Positions 8,108 through 17,990 of a stretch of 64,000 bases of DNA are shown here, piece after piece. Location: positions 1,054,001 to 1,118,000 of the forward strand of contig NZ_CP012479.1 of assembly GCF_001281315.1 (NCBI RefSeq), read 5' to 3'. A program made the position numbers and the translations under genes. This DNA comes from Arthrobacter sp. ERGS1:01 (lineage in GTDB: Bacteria; Actinomycetota; Actinomycetes; Actinomycetales; Micrococcaceae). The first letter of the stretch is position 1; the number at the start of each line of letters is the position of its first letter. The notes under the pieces were generated by a model. That model made no database searches, was not told the origin of the DNA, and worked only from the letters and a program-made list of their open reading frames with translations.

Positions 8108-9490
8108 CTAGCCGTGGAGCGGGCGGCCGGCCAATGCCATGGCCGCTTCCCCGAGGGCTTCGTTCTGGGTGGGGTGTGCGTGGATCAGGCTCGCAACATC
8201 CTCCGGGTAGGCTTCCCAGTTCACGATGAGCTGTGCCTCACCGATCTGCTCGCCAACGCGGCTGCCGATCATGTGCACGCCCACCACGGGGCCGTCCTTT
8301 TCGCGGACGAACTTGATGATGCCGCCGGTGCCCAGAATGGCGCTCTTGCCGTTGCCGGCAAGGTTGTATTCGGTGCTTTCGACGTTGGCGTCGCCAAACT
8401 TTTCCTTGGCCTGCTTTTCGTTCAAGCCGACCGAGGCGATCTCGGGATCGCAGAAGGTGACCTTCGGGACGTTGATGTCCTCGACCACTACGGGGTTCAG
8501 GCCGGCGATTTCCTCGGCCACGAAGATGCCCTGTTGGAAGCCGCGGTGGGCCAGCTGGACGCCGGGGACGATGTCGCCCACGGCGTAGATGTTGCCGACG
8601 CCGGTGTGCAGGCGCTCGTTGGTGATGACAAAGCCGCGGTCGATCGTGACGCCGGCTTCCTCGAAGCCCATGCCTGCGGTGGACGGGCCACGGCCGACTG
8701 CCACGAGCATGAGGTCCGCTTCGAACGTCTTGCCGTCCACGAGGGTGGCCTTGACGCCGTCGGCGGTCTGCTCCACGCCCTGGAAGAAGGTGCCGGTGTT
8801 GAACTTGATGCCGCGCTTGCGGAACGTGCGCTCAAGGACCTTGATGATGGAGGCATCTTCGTTGGGGACCAGGGAGGCCATGCCTTCGATGATGGTGACG
8901 TCCACGCCGAAGGACTTCCAGACGGAAGCGAACTCGACGCCGATCACGCCGCCGCCGAGCACGATTGCGCTCTTGGGCACGTAGTCCATGGTCAGGGCCT
9001 GGTCGGAGGTGATGACCTTGCCGCCAATTTCCAGGCCGGGGAGGCTGCGGGAGTAGGAACCCGTGGCCAGCACGATGTTCTTGCCCGTGTAGTTCACGCC
9101 GTTCACGGTGATCGTGTTCGGGGCGGTGAGCTTGCCTTCGCCGTCGATGACGGTGATGCCCTTGCCCTTGATGAGACCCTGCAGGCCCTTGTACTTGCCG
9201 GCAATGATGCCGTCCTTGTACGCGTTGACGGCATTCATGTCGATGCTGGTCAGCTCAACGTTGACACCCACCTTGGAGCCCTCACGGGCGTGGTCGGCGA
9301 CTTCTGCGGCGTGCAGAAGGGCCTTGGTGGGGATACAACCGTTGTGCAGGCAGGTGCCGCCCAACTTGTTCTTTTCCACCAGTCCAACGGTCATGCCCAA
9401 TTGGATGGCACGCAATGCTGCGGCGTAACCGCCACTGCCACCACCGAGAATCAGGATGTCGAATTCTTGCCCAGCTGCCTGATCGGCCAC
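8108..9490 (-). CDS. lpdA: Dihydrolipoyl dehydrogenase (E3), 460 aa
   Basis: FAD flavoprotein that reoxidises dihydrolipoamide of the 2-oxoacid dehydrogenase and glycine cleavage complexes, passing electrons to NAD+. Seen here: the N-terminal FAD-binding GGGSGGY; the redox disulfide C47/C52 in GGTCLHNGCIPTK; a second nucleotide-binding fold (LGGGVIGVEFASV); and the C-terminal catalytic H439/E444 in HAHPTQNE. The length is standard. The start is a GTG at 9490 with GAGGGAG about nine bases upstream. It lies just upstream of sucB on the same strand, which fits shared use of E2 and E3; gcvT, another E3-dependent system, is close by. Confidence 0.97.
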   Translation of the reverse strand: MADQAAGQEFDILILGGGSGGYAAALRAIQLGMTVGLVEKNKLGGTCLHNGCIPTKALLHAAEVADHAREGSKVGVNVELTSIDMNAVNAYKDGIIAGKYKGLQGLIKGKGITVIDGEGKLTAPNTITVNGVNYTGKNIVLATGSYSRSLPGLEIGGKVITSDQALTMDYVPKSAIVLGGGVIGVEFASVWKSFGVDVTIIEGMASLVPNEDASIIKVLERTFRKRGIKFNTGTFFQGVEQTADGVKATLVDGKTFEADLMLVAVGRGPSTAGMGFEEAGVTIDRGFVITNERLHTGVGNIYAVGDIVPGVQLAHRGFQQGIFVAEEIAGLNPVVVEDINVPKVTFCDPEIASVGLNEKQAKEKFGDANVESTEYNLAGNGKSAILGTGGIIKFVREKDGPVVGVHMIGSRVGEQIGEAQLIVNWEAYPEDVASLIHAHPTQNEALGEAAMALAGRPLHG

Positions 9491-9687
9491 TTAGACGCTC
9501 CCTCGCGTTCGGGTGGCGCACGGGATCGCGCGCCATCTCATCAATTGTCGTGGCAAGGCCGGGTGGATTGATAATCCGTGGCGGCTCTGCCAAGTAAAAG
9601 ATAAATACTTTCAGCATTTACCTTAGCTGCCAGTTCTTCCATGCTCCACCACGGGGTTGTCACATGAAAGGGCATTGTGGTCATACT

Positions 9688-9732
9688 CACTGTGGGAATG
9701 GTCACCGGAAACCCGGTGCCATTCCCACAGTG
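9688..9732 (-). terminator. Terminator downstream of pepA
   Basis: A 20-bp stem with a single bulged base and an AAAC loop, 22 bases beyond the pepA stop. The rest of the 263-base gap to lpdA (9491-9753) holds no gene that I can support; it must include the lpdA promoter. Confidence 0.8.
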
Positions 9733-9753
9733 CCGCTTCCGGGGCGGCGTCCG

Positions 9754-11277
9754 TTAGACGCTGCGGGCCACGACGTCCTCGACGTAGCTGACAAGGGTGC
9801 GCACGGCCATGCCGGTACCCTGCTTGGGCGTGTAGCCGTAGGCCGCGCCCTCGTTGAAGGCGGGGCCGGCGATGTCCAGGTGGGCCCAGGGGATGGTTTC
9901 GCCGTCTTTGCCCTTGCCAATGAATTCCTGCAGGAACACGGCGGCGGTCATCATGCCGCCCATGCGCTCACCGATGTTGGCCATGTCGGCCACGGGGGAG
10001 TCCAGCGACGGGCGCAGCTCCTCCGGCAACGGCATGGGCCACACGAGCTCGCCCGAGCGGTCCGCGGCGGCCTTCAGGGCCGCGCTGACGCCGTCGTCGC
10101 CCATGACGCCGGCGGTGCGGTGGCCCAGGGCCACGACCTGCGCACCGGTGAGGGTGGCGACGTCGATGATGACGTCGGGGAATTCCTGCGAGGCGGCCAC
10201 GAGGCCGTCGGCCATGACCAAACGGCCCTCGGCGTCGGTGTTGAGCACCTCGACGGTCTTGCCGCCGAAGATCGTCAGTACGTCGGAGGGGCGGATGGCC
10301 GTGCCGGAGGGCATGTTCTCGGCGATGCAGAGCCAGCCGGTGACGTTGACCGGCAGGCCGAGGCCGGCCACGGCCAGGACGGTGTTGAGCACGGCGGCCG
10401 CGCCGGCCATGTCGCACTTCATGGTGACCATGCCGGCGCCGGGCTTGATGGAGATGCCGCCGGAGTCAAAGGTGATGCCCTTGCCCACGAGGGCCAGGTC
10501 GGCCACGGCCTTGTCCGACTTGTATTCCAGCTTGACCATGCGCGGCGGGCGCGAGGAGCCCTGGCCCACGCCCATGATGCCGCCGTAGCCGTCCTTGAGG
10601 AGGCGCTTTTCATCCATGACGGTGACCTTGACCGGCAGGCCCTTGGCCAGATCCTTCGCGGCGTCGGCAAAGGTGGAGGGGTACAGCTTGCTCGGGGGCT
10701 CGTTGACCAGGGTGCGCGTCGCGTTCACTGCCTGGGCGACGATGGCGGCACGGTCGAGTGCGGAGGCCAGGGCCGGGTCCTTGGCCAGGGCGGAGAAGAT
10801 CGTCACCGTGGCAACGGAGTCCTTCTTGGAGCCCGTGCCCGTGTGCAGGCTCGCGTACTGGTAGGCGCCCAGCGCGGCACCCTCGGCGATCGCGGAAACC
10901 TGGCCCACCGTCGTCGTCGGCAGGGCCAGCACCACATGGGACAGGCCGGACAGCTGGCGGATGGCGGAACCGGCCGCGCGGCGCAGCGACTCCTCCGTGA
11001 TTTCGGTGCCGGCGAGCTTGCCGACGCCGGCCAGGACCAGGATCTGCGCGCCGGTGTCGGGCAGGCCCGGGAGGCGCAGCAGCTGGTCGGGGGCGCCCGT
11101 GACGCCCAGGGCGGACAGGGAGGCCTTCAGCGAGGTGACAGCCGAGGCCGACAGCGGGGAATCGAGGATGACCGGACCGTCGGCACCCTTGCCGACGCCG
11201 ATGACGAGAGCATCGGCGGAGACCTTTTTGAGGTCCGTGCCGATGACGTTGAAAGTGATGTTTTGGCTCGCATTCAC
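9754..11277 (-). CDS. pepA: Leucyl aminopeptidase (M17 family), 507 aa
   Basis: Cytosolic di-metal aminopeptidase that removes N-terminal residues, especially Leu, during peptide turnover. The M17 signature is present: GKGITFDSGG with lysine K266, followed by SIKPG and MKCDMAGAA, and the metal-binding NTDAEGRL starting at N346. The start chosen is the GTG at 11277, with GAGGAA about nine bases before it, giving the usual length of about 500 residues. The frame stays open further upstream but then runs antisense through gcvT and has no family similarity. It is divergent from gcvT across a 139-base gap and has its own terminator. Together with the tricorn protease it suggests active peptide recycling. 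Confidence 0.95.
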   Translation of the reverse strand: MNASQNITFNVIGTDLKKVSADALVIGVGKGADGPVILDSPLSASAVTSLKASLSALGVTGAPDQLLRLPGLPDTGAQILVLAGVGKLAGTEITEESLRRAAGSAIRQLSGLSHVVLALPTTTVGQVSAIAEGAALGAYQYASLHTGTGSKKDSVATVTIFSALAKDPALASALDRAAIVAQAVNATRTLVNEPPSKLYPSTFADAAKDLAKGLPVKVTVMDEKRLLKDGYGGIMGVGQGSSRPPRMVKLEYKSDKAVADLALVGKGITFDSGGISIKPGAGMVTMKCDMAGAAAVLNTVLAVAGLGLPVNVTGWLCIAENMPSGTAIRPSDVLTIFGGKTVEVLNTDAEGRLVMADGLVAASQEFPDVIIDVATLTGAQVVALGHRTAGVMGDDGVSAALKAAADRSGELVWPMPLPEELRPSLDSPVADMANIGERMGGMMTAAVFLQEFIGKGKDGETIPWAHLDIAGPAFNEGAAYGYTPKQGTGMAVRTLVSYVEDVVARSV

Positions 11278-11416
11278 AGTGAATGATTCCTCACGTTTGG
11301 AGACGGTAGATAAGGTGACGCTGCTAACGATCGTAGTCTCAACGCCGCGGCTTTGGGCGCCGGGGCCCCGCCGCCCGGCGGCCCTCGTCGGCCGGCGCTG
11401 CGGTACCGTATGAGCC

Positions 11417-12550
11417 ATGAGTGAAATTCCCGAAGGGGTCCTGCATGGGCCGCTGCACGAGTGGCATGTTGACCACGGGGCCAAGATGGCCGAGTTCGGC
11501 GGCTGGCTGATGCCGCTGCAGTACGACGGCGGCGGGGTGGTTTCCGAGCACACAGCGGTGCGCACCACCGTGGGACTCTTCGACGTCTCCCACCTGGGCA
11601 AGGCCGGAATCCGCGGCGCCGGTGCCGTCGACTTCGCCAACCGGTGCCTGTCCAACGATCTGGGCCGCATCCGGCCCGGCAGCGCCCAGTACACTCTGGC
11701 GCTGACCGATGAGGGAACCGTCACCGATGATCTGATCGCCTACCTGCGCGCCGCCGACGACCTCTTCCTGATCCCCAACGCCGCCAACACGGCCGCCGTC
11801 GTGGCCGCCCTCCAGGGTGCCCGCGATGCCGAGGGCGCCGAGCTTGAGATCACCAATCTGCACCGGGACTTTGGCGTCTTCGCCCTGCAGGGCCCGGAAT
11901 CCGCCGCCGTCATGGCGGCCCTGGGCCTGCCGCAGCCGGCCGGGTACATGTCCTTCGTCGACGCCACGGCCGTCATCAACGGCGTGGAGCTGCCGCTGAC
12001 CATCTGCCGCACCGGCTACACGGGTGAACACGGTTACGAGATCGTGCCCCGCTGGGACGACGCGCTCACGGTGTGGGAGGCACTGGCCGCCGCCGTCGAG
12101 GCCGCCGGAGGCAAGGCTGCGGGCCTGGGCGCCCGCGACACCCTGCGCACCGAAATGGGTTATGCCCTGCACGGCCACGAACTCTCCACCTCGATCACCC
12201 CCGTGGAGGCCGGTGTCGGTTGGGCCGTGGGCTGGAAGAAGGAGTCGTTCTGGGGCAAGGACGTGCTCGCCGCGCAGAAGGCGGCCGGCGCGCCCCGGAA
12301 GTCGGTGGGCCTGCTGGCCACCGAGCGCGGCGTTCCCCGGGCCGGCGTCAACGTCCTGGGCGCCGAAGGCGCGGTTCTTGGTGCCACGACGTCCGGCACG
12401 TTCTCGCCCACCCTGGGCAACGGAATCGCCCTGGCCCTGGTGGACCCGTCGGTGCAGCTGGGGGACACCCTGGCCCTTGACATTCGCGGCCGCCGGCTGG
12501 GCGTCACCGTGGTCAAGCCGCCGTTTGTCCAGATGCGCGTCTCCAGCTAG
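11417..12550 (+). CDS. gcvT: Aminomethyltransferase, glycine cleavage T protein, 377 aa
   Basis: T protein of the glycine cleavage system. It moves the aminomethyl group from the H protein to tetrahydrofolate, releasing ammonia. The family's features are visible: [17 protein letters not shown] near the N-terminus, FDVSHLGK, the conserved TDDLIAY segment that holds the catalytic Asp, [13 protein letters not shown], and the C-terminal barrel. It is a normal-length single gene; gcvH and gcvP are not in the window. The 139-base upstream gap shared with pepA is GC-rich and can fold (GCGCCGG and CCGGCGC pair around 11357-11400). I could not recognise a glycine riboswitch there. A long hairpin terminates the gene. 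Confidence 0.95.
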   Translation: MSEIPEGVLHGPLHEWHVDHGAKMAEFGGWLMPLQYDGGGVVSEHTAVRTTVGLFDVSHLGKAGIRGAGAVDFANRCLSNDLGRIRPGSAQYTLALTDEGTVTDDLIAYLRAADDLFLIPNAANTAAVVAALQGARDAEGAELEITNLHRDFGVFALQGPESAAVMAALGLPQPAGYMSFVDATAVINGVELPLTICRTGYTGEHGYEIVPRWDDALTVWEALAAAVEAAGGKAAGLGARDTLRTEMGYALHGHELSTSITPVEAGVGWAVGWKKESFWGKDVLAAQKAAGAPRKSVGLLATERGVPRAGVNVLGAEGAVLGATTSGTFSPTLGNGIALALVDPSVQLGDTLALDIRGRRLGVTVVKPPFVQMRVSS

Positions 12551-12587
12551 GGGTTCGACGGCGGAAAACCGCCACCAAGGCACAAGC

Positions 12588-12643
12588 TGCACAAAATTGC
12601 CGTGGGTGTCCGGAATGATTCCGGGCACCCACGGTGTTGTGCA
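12588..12643 (+). terminator. Terminator downstream of gcvT
   Basis: A two-part stem: seven base pairs at the base (TGCACAA with TTGTGCA) and a 15-bp upper stem with one G-U pair and a five-base loop. It lies between gcvT and the PAC2 gene on the same strand. Confidence 0.8.
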
Positions 12644-12673
12644 CACTAGAGACTGACGCTTGCGAGGAAGACT

Positions 12674-13645
12674 ATGAACAACATCGAGTACACGCCGTTC
12701 CAAGACCCCGAATCCCTCTACGCCCTCAACGAGGTACTGCTGGACGCCGAGGACCTGCACGGGCTGAACCTGTTGATGTCCTTCACCGGCTTCGCCGACG
12801 CCGGCCACGTGGTGAGCCAGATTGCCGGGGAACTCTCCGACAACCTGGCCTCCGAGCCCGTGGCGGTCTTTGATATCGACCAGCTCATCGACTACCGCTC
12901 CCGCCGGCCCCGCATGACCTTCAGCGAGGACCACCTGAGCAACTACGCGGCCCCGTCGCTGGTGCTGTACAGGATGGTTGACGCGCTGGGCCAGCCGTTC
13001 CTGTACTTGACCGGCAGCGAACCGGACCTGCAATGGGAGCGGTTCACGCTGGCCGTGCTGGGCCTGGTGCGGCGCCTGGATGTGAACCTGACCGCATGGG
13101 TCCATTCGGTGCCCATGCCGGTCCCGCACACCCGGCCCATCGGCACCACCGTGCACGGCAACCGGCCCGAACTCATCGAGGGCATTTCGGCGTGGAAGAC
13201 CACCCTGGAAATCCCGTCCGCGATCGGGCACCTGCTTGAATTCCGGCTCGCCGCCGAGGGGCGGAACGTGGTGGGCTACGCCATCCACGTCCCGCACTAC
13301 CTGGCCGACGCCGAGTACCCGCCCGCCGCCGTCGCCGGCCTGGAATACCTGGGTGCCGCCGCGGCGCTCATGCTGCCCAGCGAGCGGCTCCGCGAGGCCG
13401 GCCGGGCCGTGGAACGCCAGATCACCGAACAGGTGGAAGGGTCCGCCGAGGTGGCCGCCGTGGTGGCCAACCTGGAAAAGCAGTACGACGACCACACCGA
13501 CGGCACGTCCCGCCGTTCGCTGCTGGCCGGCGACAACGACGAACTGCCCGACGCCGACGAGCTCGGGGCCGCCGTGGAGGCATACCTGGCCAGCCGCGAC
13601 TCCGCGCCGGGCGCCCCCGATGAGGGTGATTCAAGCAACATCTAG
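12674..13645 (+). CDS. PAC2 family protein, 323 aa
   Basis: A PAC2-domain protein, a family named after a eukaryotic proteasome assembly chaperone. In actinobacteria its role is not established. The conserved N-terminal part is visible (LMSFTGFADAGHVVSQIAGEL, then the DIDQLIDYRSRRP segment). A central Rossmann-like region follows (HSVPMPVPHTRPIGTTVHG), and the C-terminal tail is acidic and probably disordered (DNDELPDADE). The start has GAGGAAG three bases upstream. It may relate to proteasome function, since these bacteria often carry 20S proteasomes, but nothing nearby proves it. A short hairpin separates it from the MFS gene. Confidence 0.85.
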   Translation: MNNIEYTPFQDPESLYALNEVLLDAEDLHGLNLLMSFTGFADAGHVVSQIAGELSDNLASEPVAVFDIDQLIDYRSRRPRMTFSEDHLSNYAAPSLVLYRMVDALGQPFLYLTGSEPDLQWERFTLAVLGLVRRLDVNLTAWVHSVPMPVPHTRPIGTTVHGNRPELIEGISAWKTTLEIPSAIGHLLEFRLAAEGRNVVGYAIHVPHYLADAEYPPAAVAGLEYLGAAAALMLPSERLREAGRAVERQITEQVEGSAEVAAVVANLEKQYDDHTDGTSRRSLLAGDNDELPDADELGAAVEAYLASRDSAPGAPDEGDSSNI

Positions 13646-13659
13646 GTGTTGCGTGCGCT

Positions 13660-13685
13660 GATGCGGCCCCGTCCCGGGCCGCATC
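13660..13685 (+). terminator. Hairpin between PAC2 gene and MFS gene
   Basis: A perfect 10-bp GC-rich stem (GATGCGGCCC arm) with a six-base loop, 14 bases after the PAC2 stop and without a T-tract. It ends only 18 bases before the MFS start. Confidence 0.5.
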
Positions 13686-13703
13686 GGGCATAGGCTGGGG
13701 CGC

Positions 13704-15074
13704 GTGGACAGTAAGCGTGCATGGATAGTTTGGAGCGTGGGCGTTTTCGCCTACCTCGTGGCCGTCACCCAGCGGACCTCCTTCGGAGTGGCCGGGCTGG
13801 AGGCCACCGAACGGTTTGGCGCCAGTGCCTCAGCGCTCTCGGCGTTCACCGTCATCCAACTCCTGGTCTACGCGGTCCTGCAGATTCCCGTGGGCGTCCT
13901 GGTGGACCGGCTGGGCCCGCGCCTGATGATCGCCTCCGGGGCGGCCCTGATGACGATCGGCCAGCTCCAGCTTGCCGCCGCCACCTCGGTGCCCGGCGGC
14001 GTGGTGGGCCGCGTGTTCGTGGGCGCCGGGGACGCCATGACGTTCATCTCCGTGATCCGGCTGGTTCCCGCCTGGTTCCCCTCCCGGCGGGTGCCGTTGC
14101 TGACCCAGCTCACGGGCCAGCTCGGGCAGTTTGGCCAGCTGATCTCGATTGCGCCCTTTGCGATCGTGCTCCATGTGTGGGGCTGGAGTCCGGCCTTCCT
14201 GGGCCTGGCCGCCCTGGGCCTGCTGGCCGCGGCCCTGTCGGTCGCCCTGCTCCGCAACGCCCCGGCGTCGTCCATCCCGGCGGCGGCGGGCACCGGCATG
14301 AAGGAAACCGCCGCCGACCTGGCCCGGGCCTGGCTGCAACCGGGCACCCGGCTGGGCATGTGGAGCCACTTTTCCACCCAGTTCGCCGGGAACGTGTTCG
14401 TCATGACCTGGGGCTACCCGTTCCTTGTCTCCGGGCAGGGCCTTGACCCGGCCGAGGCCAGCGTGCTGCTGAGCCTGTTCGTGCTGGTGGGAATCGTCTG
14501 CGGCCCCATGCTGGGCGGCTGGGTGGGCCGGCATCCCCTGCGGCGTTCCACCATGGTCCTGGCCGTCACGGGTGCCATCACCGTCGCCTGGCTCGCCGTG
14601 ATCCTGTACCCGGGCCCGGCGCCCCTCTGGCTGCTGGTGCTCCTGGTGTTGACCCTGGCACTGGGCGGCCCCGCCTCCATGATCGGCTTCGACTTTGCCC
14701 GCACCTTCAACCCGTCCCACCGGATCGGCACGGCCACCGGAATCGTGAACGTGGGCGGCTTCTTCGCGGCACTCGTGACCATGTACGTGGTGGGCCTGAT
14801 CCTTGACCTGCTCCACAACAGCGGCTTTTCCGGCGGCGGCCTGTACTCGCTGGACTCCTTCCGGATTGCGCTGTCCTTCCAGTTCATCGTCCTGGCCGTG
14901 GGGATCACGGCCGTCGTCTCCGTCCGCCGCGAGGTGCGCCGGCGCATGGCGCTGACGGGGGAGACGGTGCCGCCGCTGCGGGAGGCCCTGGCGGACAACC
15001 GTCGCCGCCGGGCCCAGTACCGGCGCGAACTGAGGGCCGACCGTGCCGAGCGCAAGGATTCTACGAAGCCTTAG
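13704..15074 (+). CDS. Major facilitator superfamily transporter, 456 aa
   Basis: A twelve-helix MFS permease. Hydrophobic segments run along the whole chain, and the cytoplasmic loop 2-3 motif GVLVDRLGPR (G-x3-D-R-x-G-x-R) is present. The C-terminus is a long basic cytoplasmic tail of about 50 residues (REVRRRMALTGE to ADRAERKDSTKP). The start is the GTG at 13704, directly before DSKRAWIVWSVGVF. The substrate cannot be read from the sequence. The protein resembles uncharacterised MFS proteins found beside PAC2 and DUF4192 genes in related genomes. Confidence 0.88.
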   Translation: MDSKRAWIVWSVGVFAYLVAVTQRTSFGVAGLEATERFGASASALSAFTVIQLLVYAVLQIPVGVLVDRLGPRLMIASGAALMTIGQLQLAAATSVPGGVVGRVFVGAGDAMTFISVIRLVPAWFPSRRVPLLTQLTGQLGQFGQLISIAPFAIVLHVWGWSPAFLGLAALGLLAAALSVALLRNAPASSIPAAAGTGMKETAADLARAWLQPGTRLGMWSHFSTQFAGNVFVMTWGYPFLVSGQGLDPAEASVLLSLFVLVGIVCGPMLGGWVGRHPLRRSTMVLAVTGAITVAWLAVILYPGPAPLWLLVLLVLTLALGGPASMIGFDFARTFNPSHRIGTATGIVNVGGFFAALVTMYVVGLILDLLHNSGFSGGGLYSLDSFRIALSFQFIVLAVGITAVVSVRREVRRRMALTGETVPPLREALADNRRRRAQYRRELRADRAERKDSTKP

Positions 15075-15092
15075 CCGGGATCCGGGGCCCCG

Positions 15093-15101
15093 TTATCCAC
15101 A
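15093..15101 (+). other. Single perfect DnaA box (TTATCCACA)
   Basis: A consensus nine-base DnaA box lies in the gap between the MFS and DUF4192 genes. A single box is not an origin; it may be chance or a regulatory DnaA site. Confidence 0.4.
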
Positions 15102-15162
15102 GATCGGGGCTGCCGGCCAATCTGGCCTGTTGCCGCGGCGTCCGGCGGGACAGCCTTGGGGC

Positions 15163-16419
15163 ATGAGAAAAATTGACAAGATCAAGGTCAGTGCCGGTGA
15201 GGACCTGCTCGCATTCATCCCGCACATTGTGGGCTACTGGCCCCGGAACAGCGTGGTGTGCATCGGCATGGCCGGGAAGGCGCTGCGGGCCACCATGCGC
15301 CTGGACCTGCCCCCTGCCGGCGCCGGAAACCCCGCCCAATTCGCGGCGCTTGCCGCCGCCCAACTCTCCAGCGACGCCGAGGCCGACGGTTGCCTTCTCG
15401 CCTTCTTCGCCGACAGCGACTGGAACGAACCCCGCACCTTCCCGCACAAGGAGTTGTACGCGGCACTGCGGGACGCCTTTGGCCGGGCCGGGCTGCCCGT
15501 GCGCGACGCCTGGTATGTGGGGAAGGACCACTGGCGCGCCATTGAGTGCACCAACGCCTCTTGTTGCCCCTGGCCGGGGCGAAGCAACACGGCCATCAAC
15601 GCCAGCTTCGTCAACGCCGAATTCGTGTTCCGCGGCAGCGCCGTGGGCGGGGACCCCCGGGAGCGGATTCCGGCCATGACGGCCGTCACCGACCGGGACT
15701 TTGCCGGCAAGGTGGCGAAAGGAATCGAGGCGGTCCTGGCCCCACTGTGCGCGGACGGCCTGGCCGAGAACCAGCTGAGCGTGACGCTGGGATCCTGGGA
15801 ACGCGCCCTAGCCCACTGGCCCGAGCCGCCCGACGCCTCGATGACGGCCTATCTGCTGGCCAGCCTCGGTGCCACCTGCGTGCGCGACGCCGTCCTGGTC
15901 TCCCTGGCCACCTCGCCCGAGCAATCCCTGGCCGGGGTGGTGGGAACCGGATACCTCTGCCGGGACGTGCCCGAACCCGTGGTGCCGGCAGCCTGGTTTG
16001 GCGGCAACCAGGCCGCCGGCTACGACATCGTGATCGGCGACGAATCCGACGCCGCGATCGTTGCGGCCGGGGAGACCTTCAGCAATGTCCTGGTGGGCGG
16101 CTCGCCCGACCCCGGCCACCCATGCTGCGCACCCTCGTGGGCGCGGCTGGACCGGGCCGAGGAACTGCTGCTCTTCTTGGCCCGCTCCGTCGAGGGAGCC
16201 GGAAAGGCACCGGTCTTGTGCATGCTCGGCTGGATCCACTGGTGCCGGGGGCGCGGCACCTGGGCCGGCACCTTCTTCCAAGCCGCCCAGGAATCGGTGC
16301 CCGGCTACAAGCTCGCCTACTTGCTGGAACGGCTCCTGGACGCGGGCGCCATCGCGGCCTGGGCCAAGGACAAGGCCACCGCCTGGCCCGGCTACCAGGA
16401 GCGGTTGGAGGCCGCCTGA
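15163..16419 (+). CDS. DUF4192 domain protein, 418 aa
   Basis: Actinobacteria-specific protein of unknown function. The family's typical opening is clear: GEDLLAFIPHIVGYWPRNSVVCIGMAG. A middle region follows with a short Cys-containing stretch (ECTNASCCPWPG), and then an alpha-helical C-terminal part (ELLLFLARSVEGAGKAPVL and following). The start is placed at the ATG at 15163, because the family begins a few residues before that opening and the open frame upstream overlaps the MFS gene. No signal peptide or membrane helix is seen, so it is probably cytoplasmic. It sits directly upstream of sigA. Confidence 0.85.
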   Translation: MRKIDKIKVSAGEDLLAFIPHIVGYWPRNSVVCIGMAGKALRATMRLDLPPAGAGNPAQFAALAAAQLSSDAEADGCLLAFFADSDWNEPRTFPHKELYAALRDAFGRAGLPVRDAWYVGKDHWRAIECTNASCCPWPGRSNTAINASFVNAEFVFRGSAVGGDPRERIPAMTAVTDRDFAGKVAKGIEAVLAPLCADGLAENQLSVTLGSWERALAHWPEPPDASMTAYLLASLGATCVRDAVLVSLATSPEQSLAGVVGTGYLCRDVPEPVVPAAWFGGNQAAGYDIVIGDESDAAIVAAGETFSNVLVGGSPDPGHPCCAPSWARLDRAEELLLFLARSVEGAGKAPVLCMLGWIHWCRGRGTWAGTFFQAAQESVPGYKLAYLLERLLDAGAIAAWAKDKATAWPGYQERLEAA

Positions 16420-16721
16420 GCCGCCTCAGATCCCGGGCGGGGGACCGGCATGCCACGGTCCCGCCGGTGCCAAAATGGCGGTGAAAACGTGAGACAATAT
16501 AAGCCGAGACCCGGTTGGGTCCGTGTTTTACGCAGCGCAGTGAGTTGGCAGGATCTCTGAATAATCTCTGTGCGCCCCGGTGGGAACAATGCCGGGACGT
16601 CGGGAGTTATACAGAAAGACCCTCCAAGCGGCAGTGATGTGTAAAAGCAACACGGACTTGACAGGGTCATAGTGGTGTTGCCCGACGGTGACTCCACAGA
16701 CCGCCGCAAGAAAGGTTTTCT
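16420..16721 (+). promoter_or_regulatory. 302-base leader region of sigA
   Basis: No gene is visible. A hairpin-like inverted repeat at about 16437-16465 (around GGGACCG and CGGTCCC) may end the DUF4192 transcript. A TATAAG hexamer at 16498-16503 and a TTGACA at 16658-16663 are present, but neither has a good partner hexamer at normal spacing. Promoter positions are therefore not assigned. Confidence 0.4.
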
Positions 16722-17981
16722 GTGTCTGCTACTTCCACGAGCAAAGACTCCACAACAAACGAGCTTAAGGACCCTGCAACGTCAGCAGCGGAGACGCTGA
16801 CCCCGGCGCAGAAGAGGGCCGCCACGATCGCCGCCAAGAAGGCTGCCGCAACGGCCTCGGGCGACGACGCCCCCAAGGCCGCAACGACCCGCCGCGCGAA
16901 GGCCAAGTCCTCCGACGACGAGTCCGCCGATTCCTCCGACCATGAGGAAGCCGACGTCGAGGACGTCGCCGCCGAGAAGGCCGAACAGCCCGTCGCCACA
17001 GGCACCGGCTTCGTCTACTCCGACTCCGACGACGACGACGCCCCCGTCCAGCAGGTCATGTCCGCCGGCGCCACCGCCGACCCCGTCAAGGACTACCTCA
17101 AGCAGATCGGCAAGGTTGCCCTGCTCAACGCCGAGCAGGAAGTCGACCTCGCCCTGCGCATCGAGGCCGGGCTTTTCGCCAACGAGAAGCTTGAAGCCGA
17201 CGACGGCAGCATGGACGCCCAGCTCAAGCGCGACTTGCAGCGCATCGTGCACGACGGCAAGCGGGCCAAGAACCACCTGCTCGAGGCCAACCTGCGCCTC
17301 GTGGTGTCCCTGGCCAAGCGCTACACCGGCCGCGGCATGCTCTTCCTGGACCTGATCCAGGAAGGAAACCTGGGCCTGATCCGTGCCGTCGAGAAGTTCG
17401 ACTACACCAAGGGCTTCAAGTTCTCCACCTACGCCACCTGGTGGATCCGCCAGGCCATCACCCGCGCCATGGCCGACCAGGCCCGCACCATCCGCATCCC
17501 CGTGCACATGGTGGAAGTCATCAACAAGCTGGCCCGCGTGCAGCGGCAGATGCTCCAGGACCTGGGCCGCGAACCAACACCGGAAGAACTGGCCAAGGAA
17601 TTGGACATGACCCCGGAAAAGGTTGTCGAGGTCCAAAAGTACGGCCGCGAGCCCATCTCGCTGCACACCCCGCTGGGTGAAGACGGCGACTCAGAATTCG
17701 GTGACCTCATTGAGGACTCCGAGGCAGTGGTCCCCGCCGACGCCGTATCCTTCACGCTGCTGCAGGAACAGCTGCACTCCGTGCTGGACACCCTCTCCGA
17801 GCGTGAAGCCGGCGTGGTTGCCATGCGCTTCGGCCTGACCGATGGCCAGCCGAAGACTTTAGACGAAATCGGCAAGGTCTACGGAGTCACGCGCGAGCGC
17901 ATCCGCCAGATCGAATCGAAGACCATGTCCAAGCTGCGCCACCCGTCGCGCTCACAGGTCCTCCGCGACTACCTGGACTGA
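16722..17981 (+). CDS. sigA: Principal RNA polymerase sigma factor (sigma-70), 419 aa
   Basis: The housekeeping sigma factor that directs RNA polymerase to most promoters. After an Ala/Lys- and acid-rich disordered N-terminus (about 1-115), the conserved core begins at [11 protein letters not shown] (region 1.2). Region 2 follows with [16 protein letters not shown] and [13 protein letters not shown] (234-246, the -10 recognition and melting segment). Region 3 is around [15 protein letters not shown]. The region 4 helix-turn-helix (379-410, [20 protein letters not shown]) reads the -35 element. The start is a GTG with AAAGG eight bases before it. Length and N-terminal extension match actinobacterial SigA/HrdB proteins. 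A convergent LuxR gene shares the terminator. Confidence 0.97.
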   Translation: MSATSTSKDSTTNELKDPATSAAETLTPAQKRAATIAAKKAAATASGDDAPKAATTRRAKAKSSDDESADSSDHEEADVEDVAAEKAEQPVATGTGFVYSDSDDDDAPVQQVMSAGATADPVKDYLKQIGKVALLNAEQEVDLALRIEAGLFANEKLEADDGSMDAQLKRDLQRIVHDGKRAKNHLLEANLRLVVSLAKRYTGRGMLFLDLIQEGNLGLIRAVEKFDYTKGFKFSTYATWWIRQAITRAMADQARTIRIPVHMVEVINKLARVQRQMLQDLGREPTPEELAKELDMTPEKVVEVQKYGREPISLHTPLGEDGDSEFGDLIEDSEAVVPADAVSFTLLQEQLHSVLDTLSEREAGVVAMRFGLTDGQPKTLDEIGKVYGVTRERIRQIESKTMSKLRHPSRSQVLRDYLD

Positions 17982-17990
17982 CAGTCTCTT

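Noticed and set aside
9664..11286. 540-codon plus-strand frame opposite pepA
   Set aside because: Antisense shadow of pepA, rich in Gly, His and Arg, with no domain and crossing the pepA terminator.
11278..11416. Possible glycine riboswitch before gcvT
   Set aside because: The gap is short (139 bases) and, although it can fold, I could not find the conserved glycine aptamer features.
11278..11724. Upstream extension of the pepA frame
   Set aside because: It would overlap gcvT on the opposite strand; the GTG at 11277 has a ribosome site and gives the family's length.
16658..16663. TTGACA as the -35 of the sigA promoter
   Set aside because: No acceptable -10 hexamer is found 16-19 bases downstream, so it may be fortuitous.
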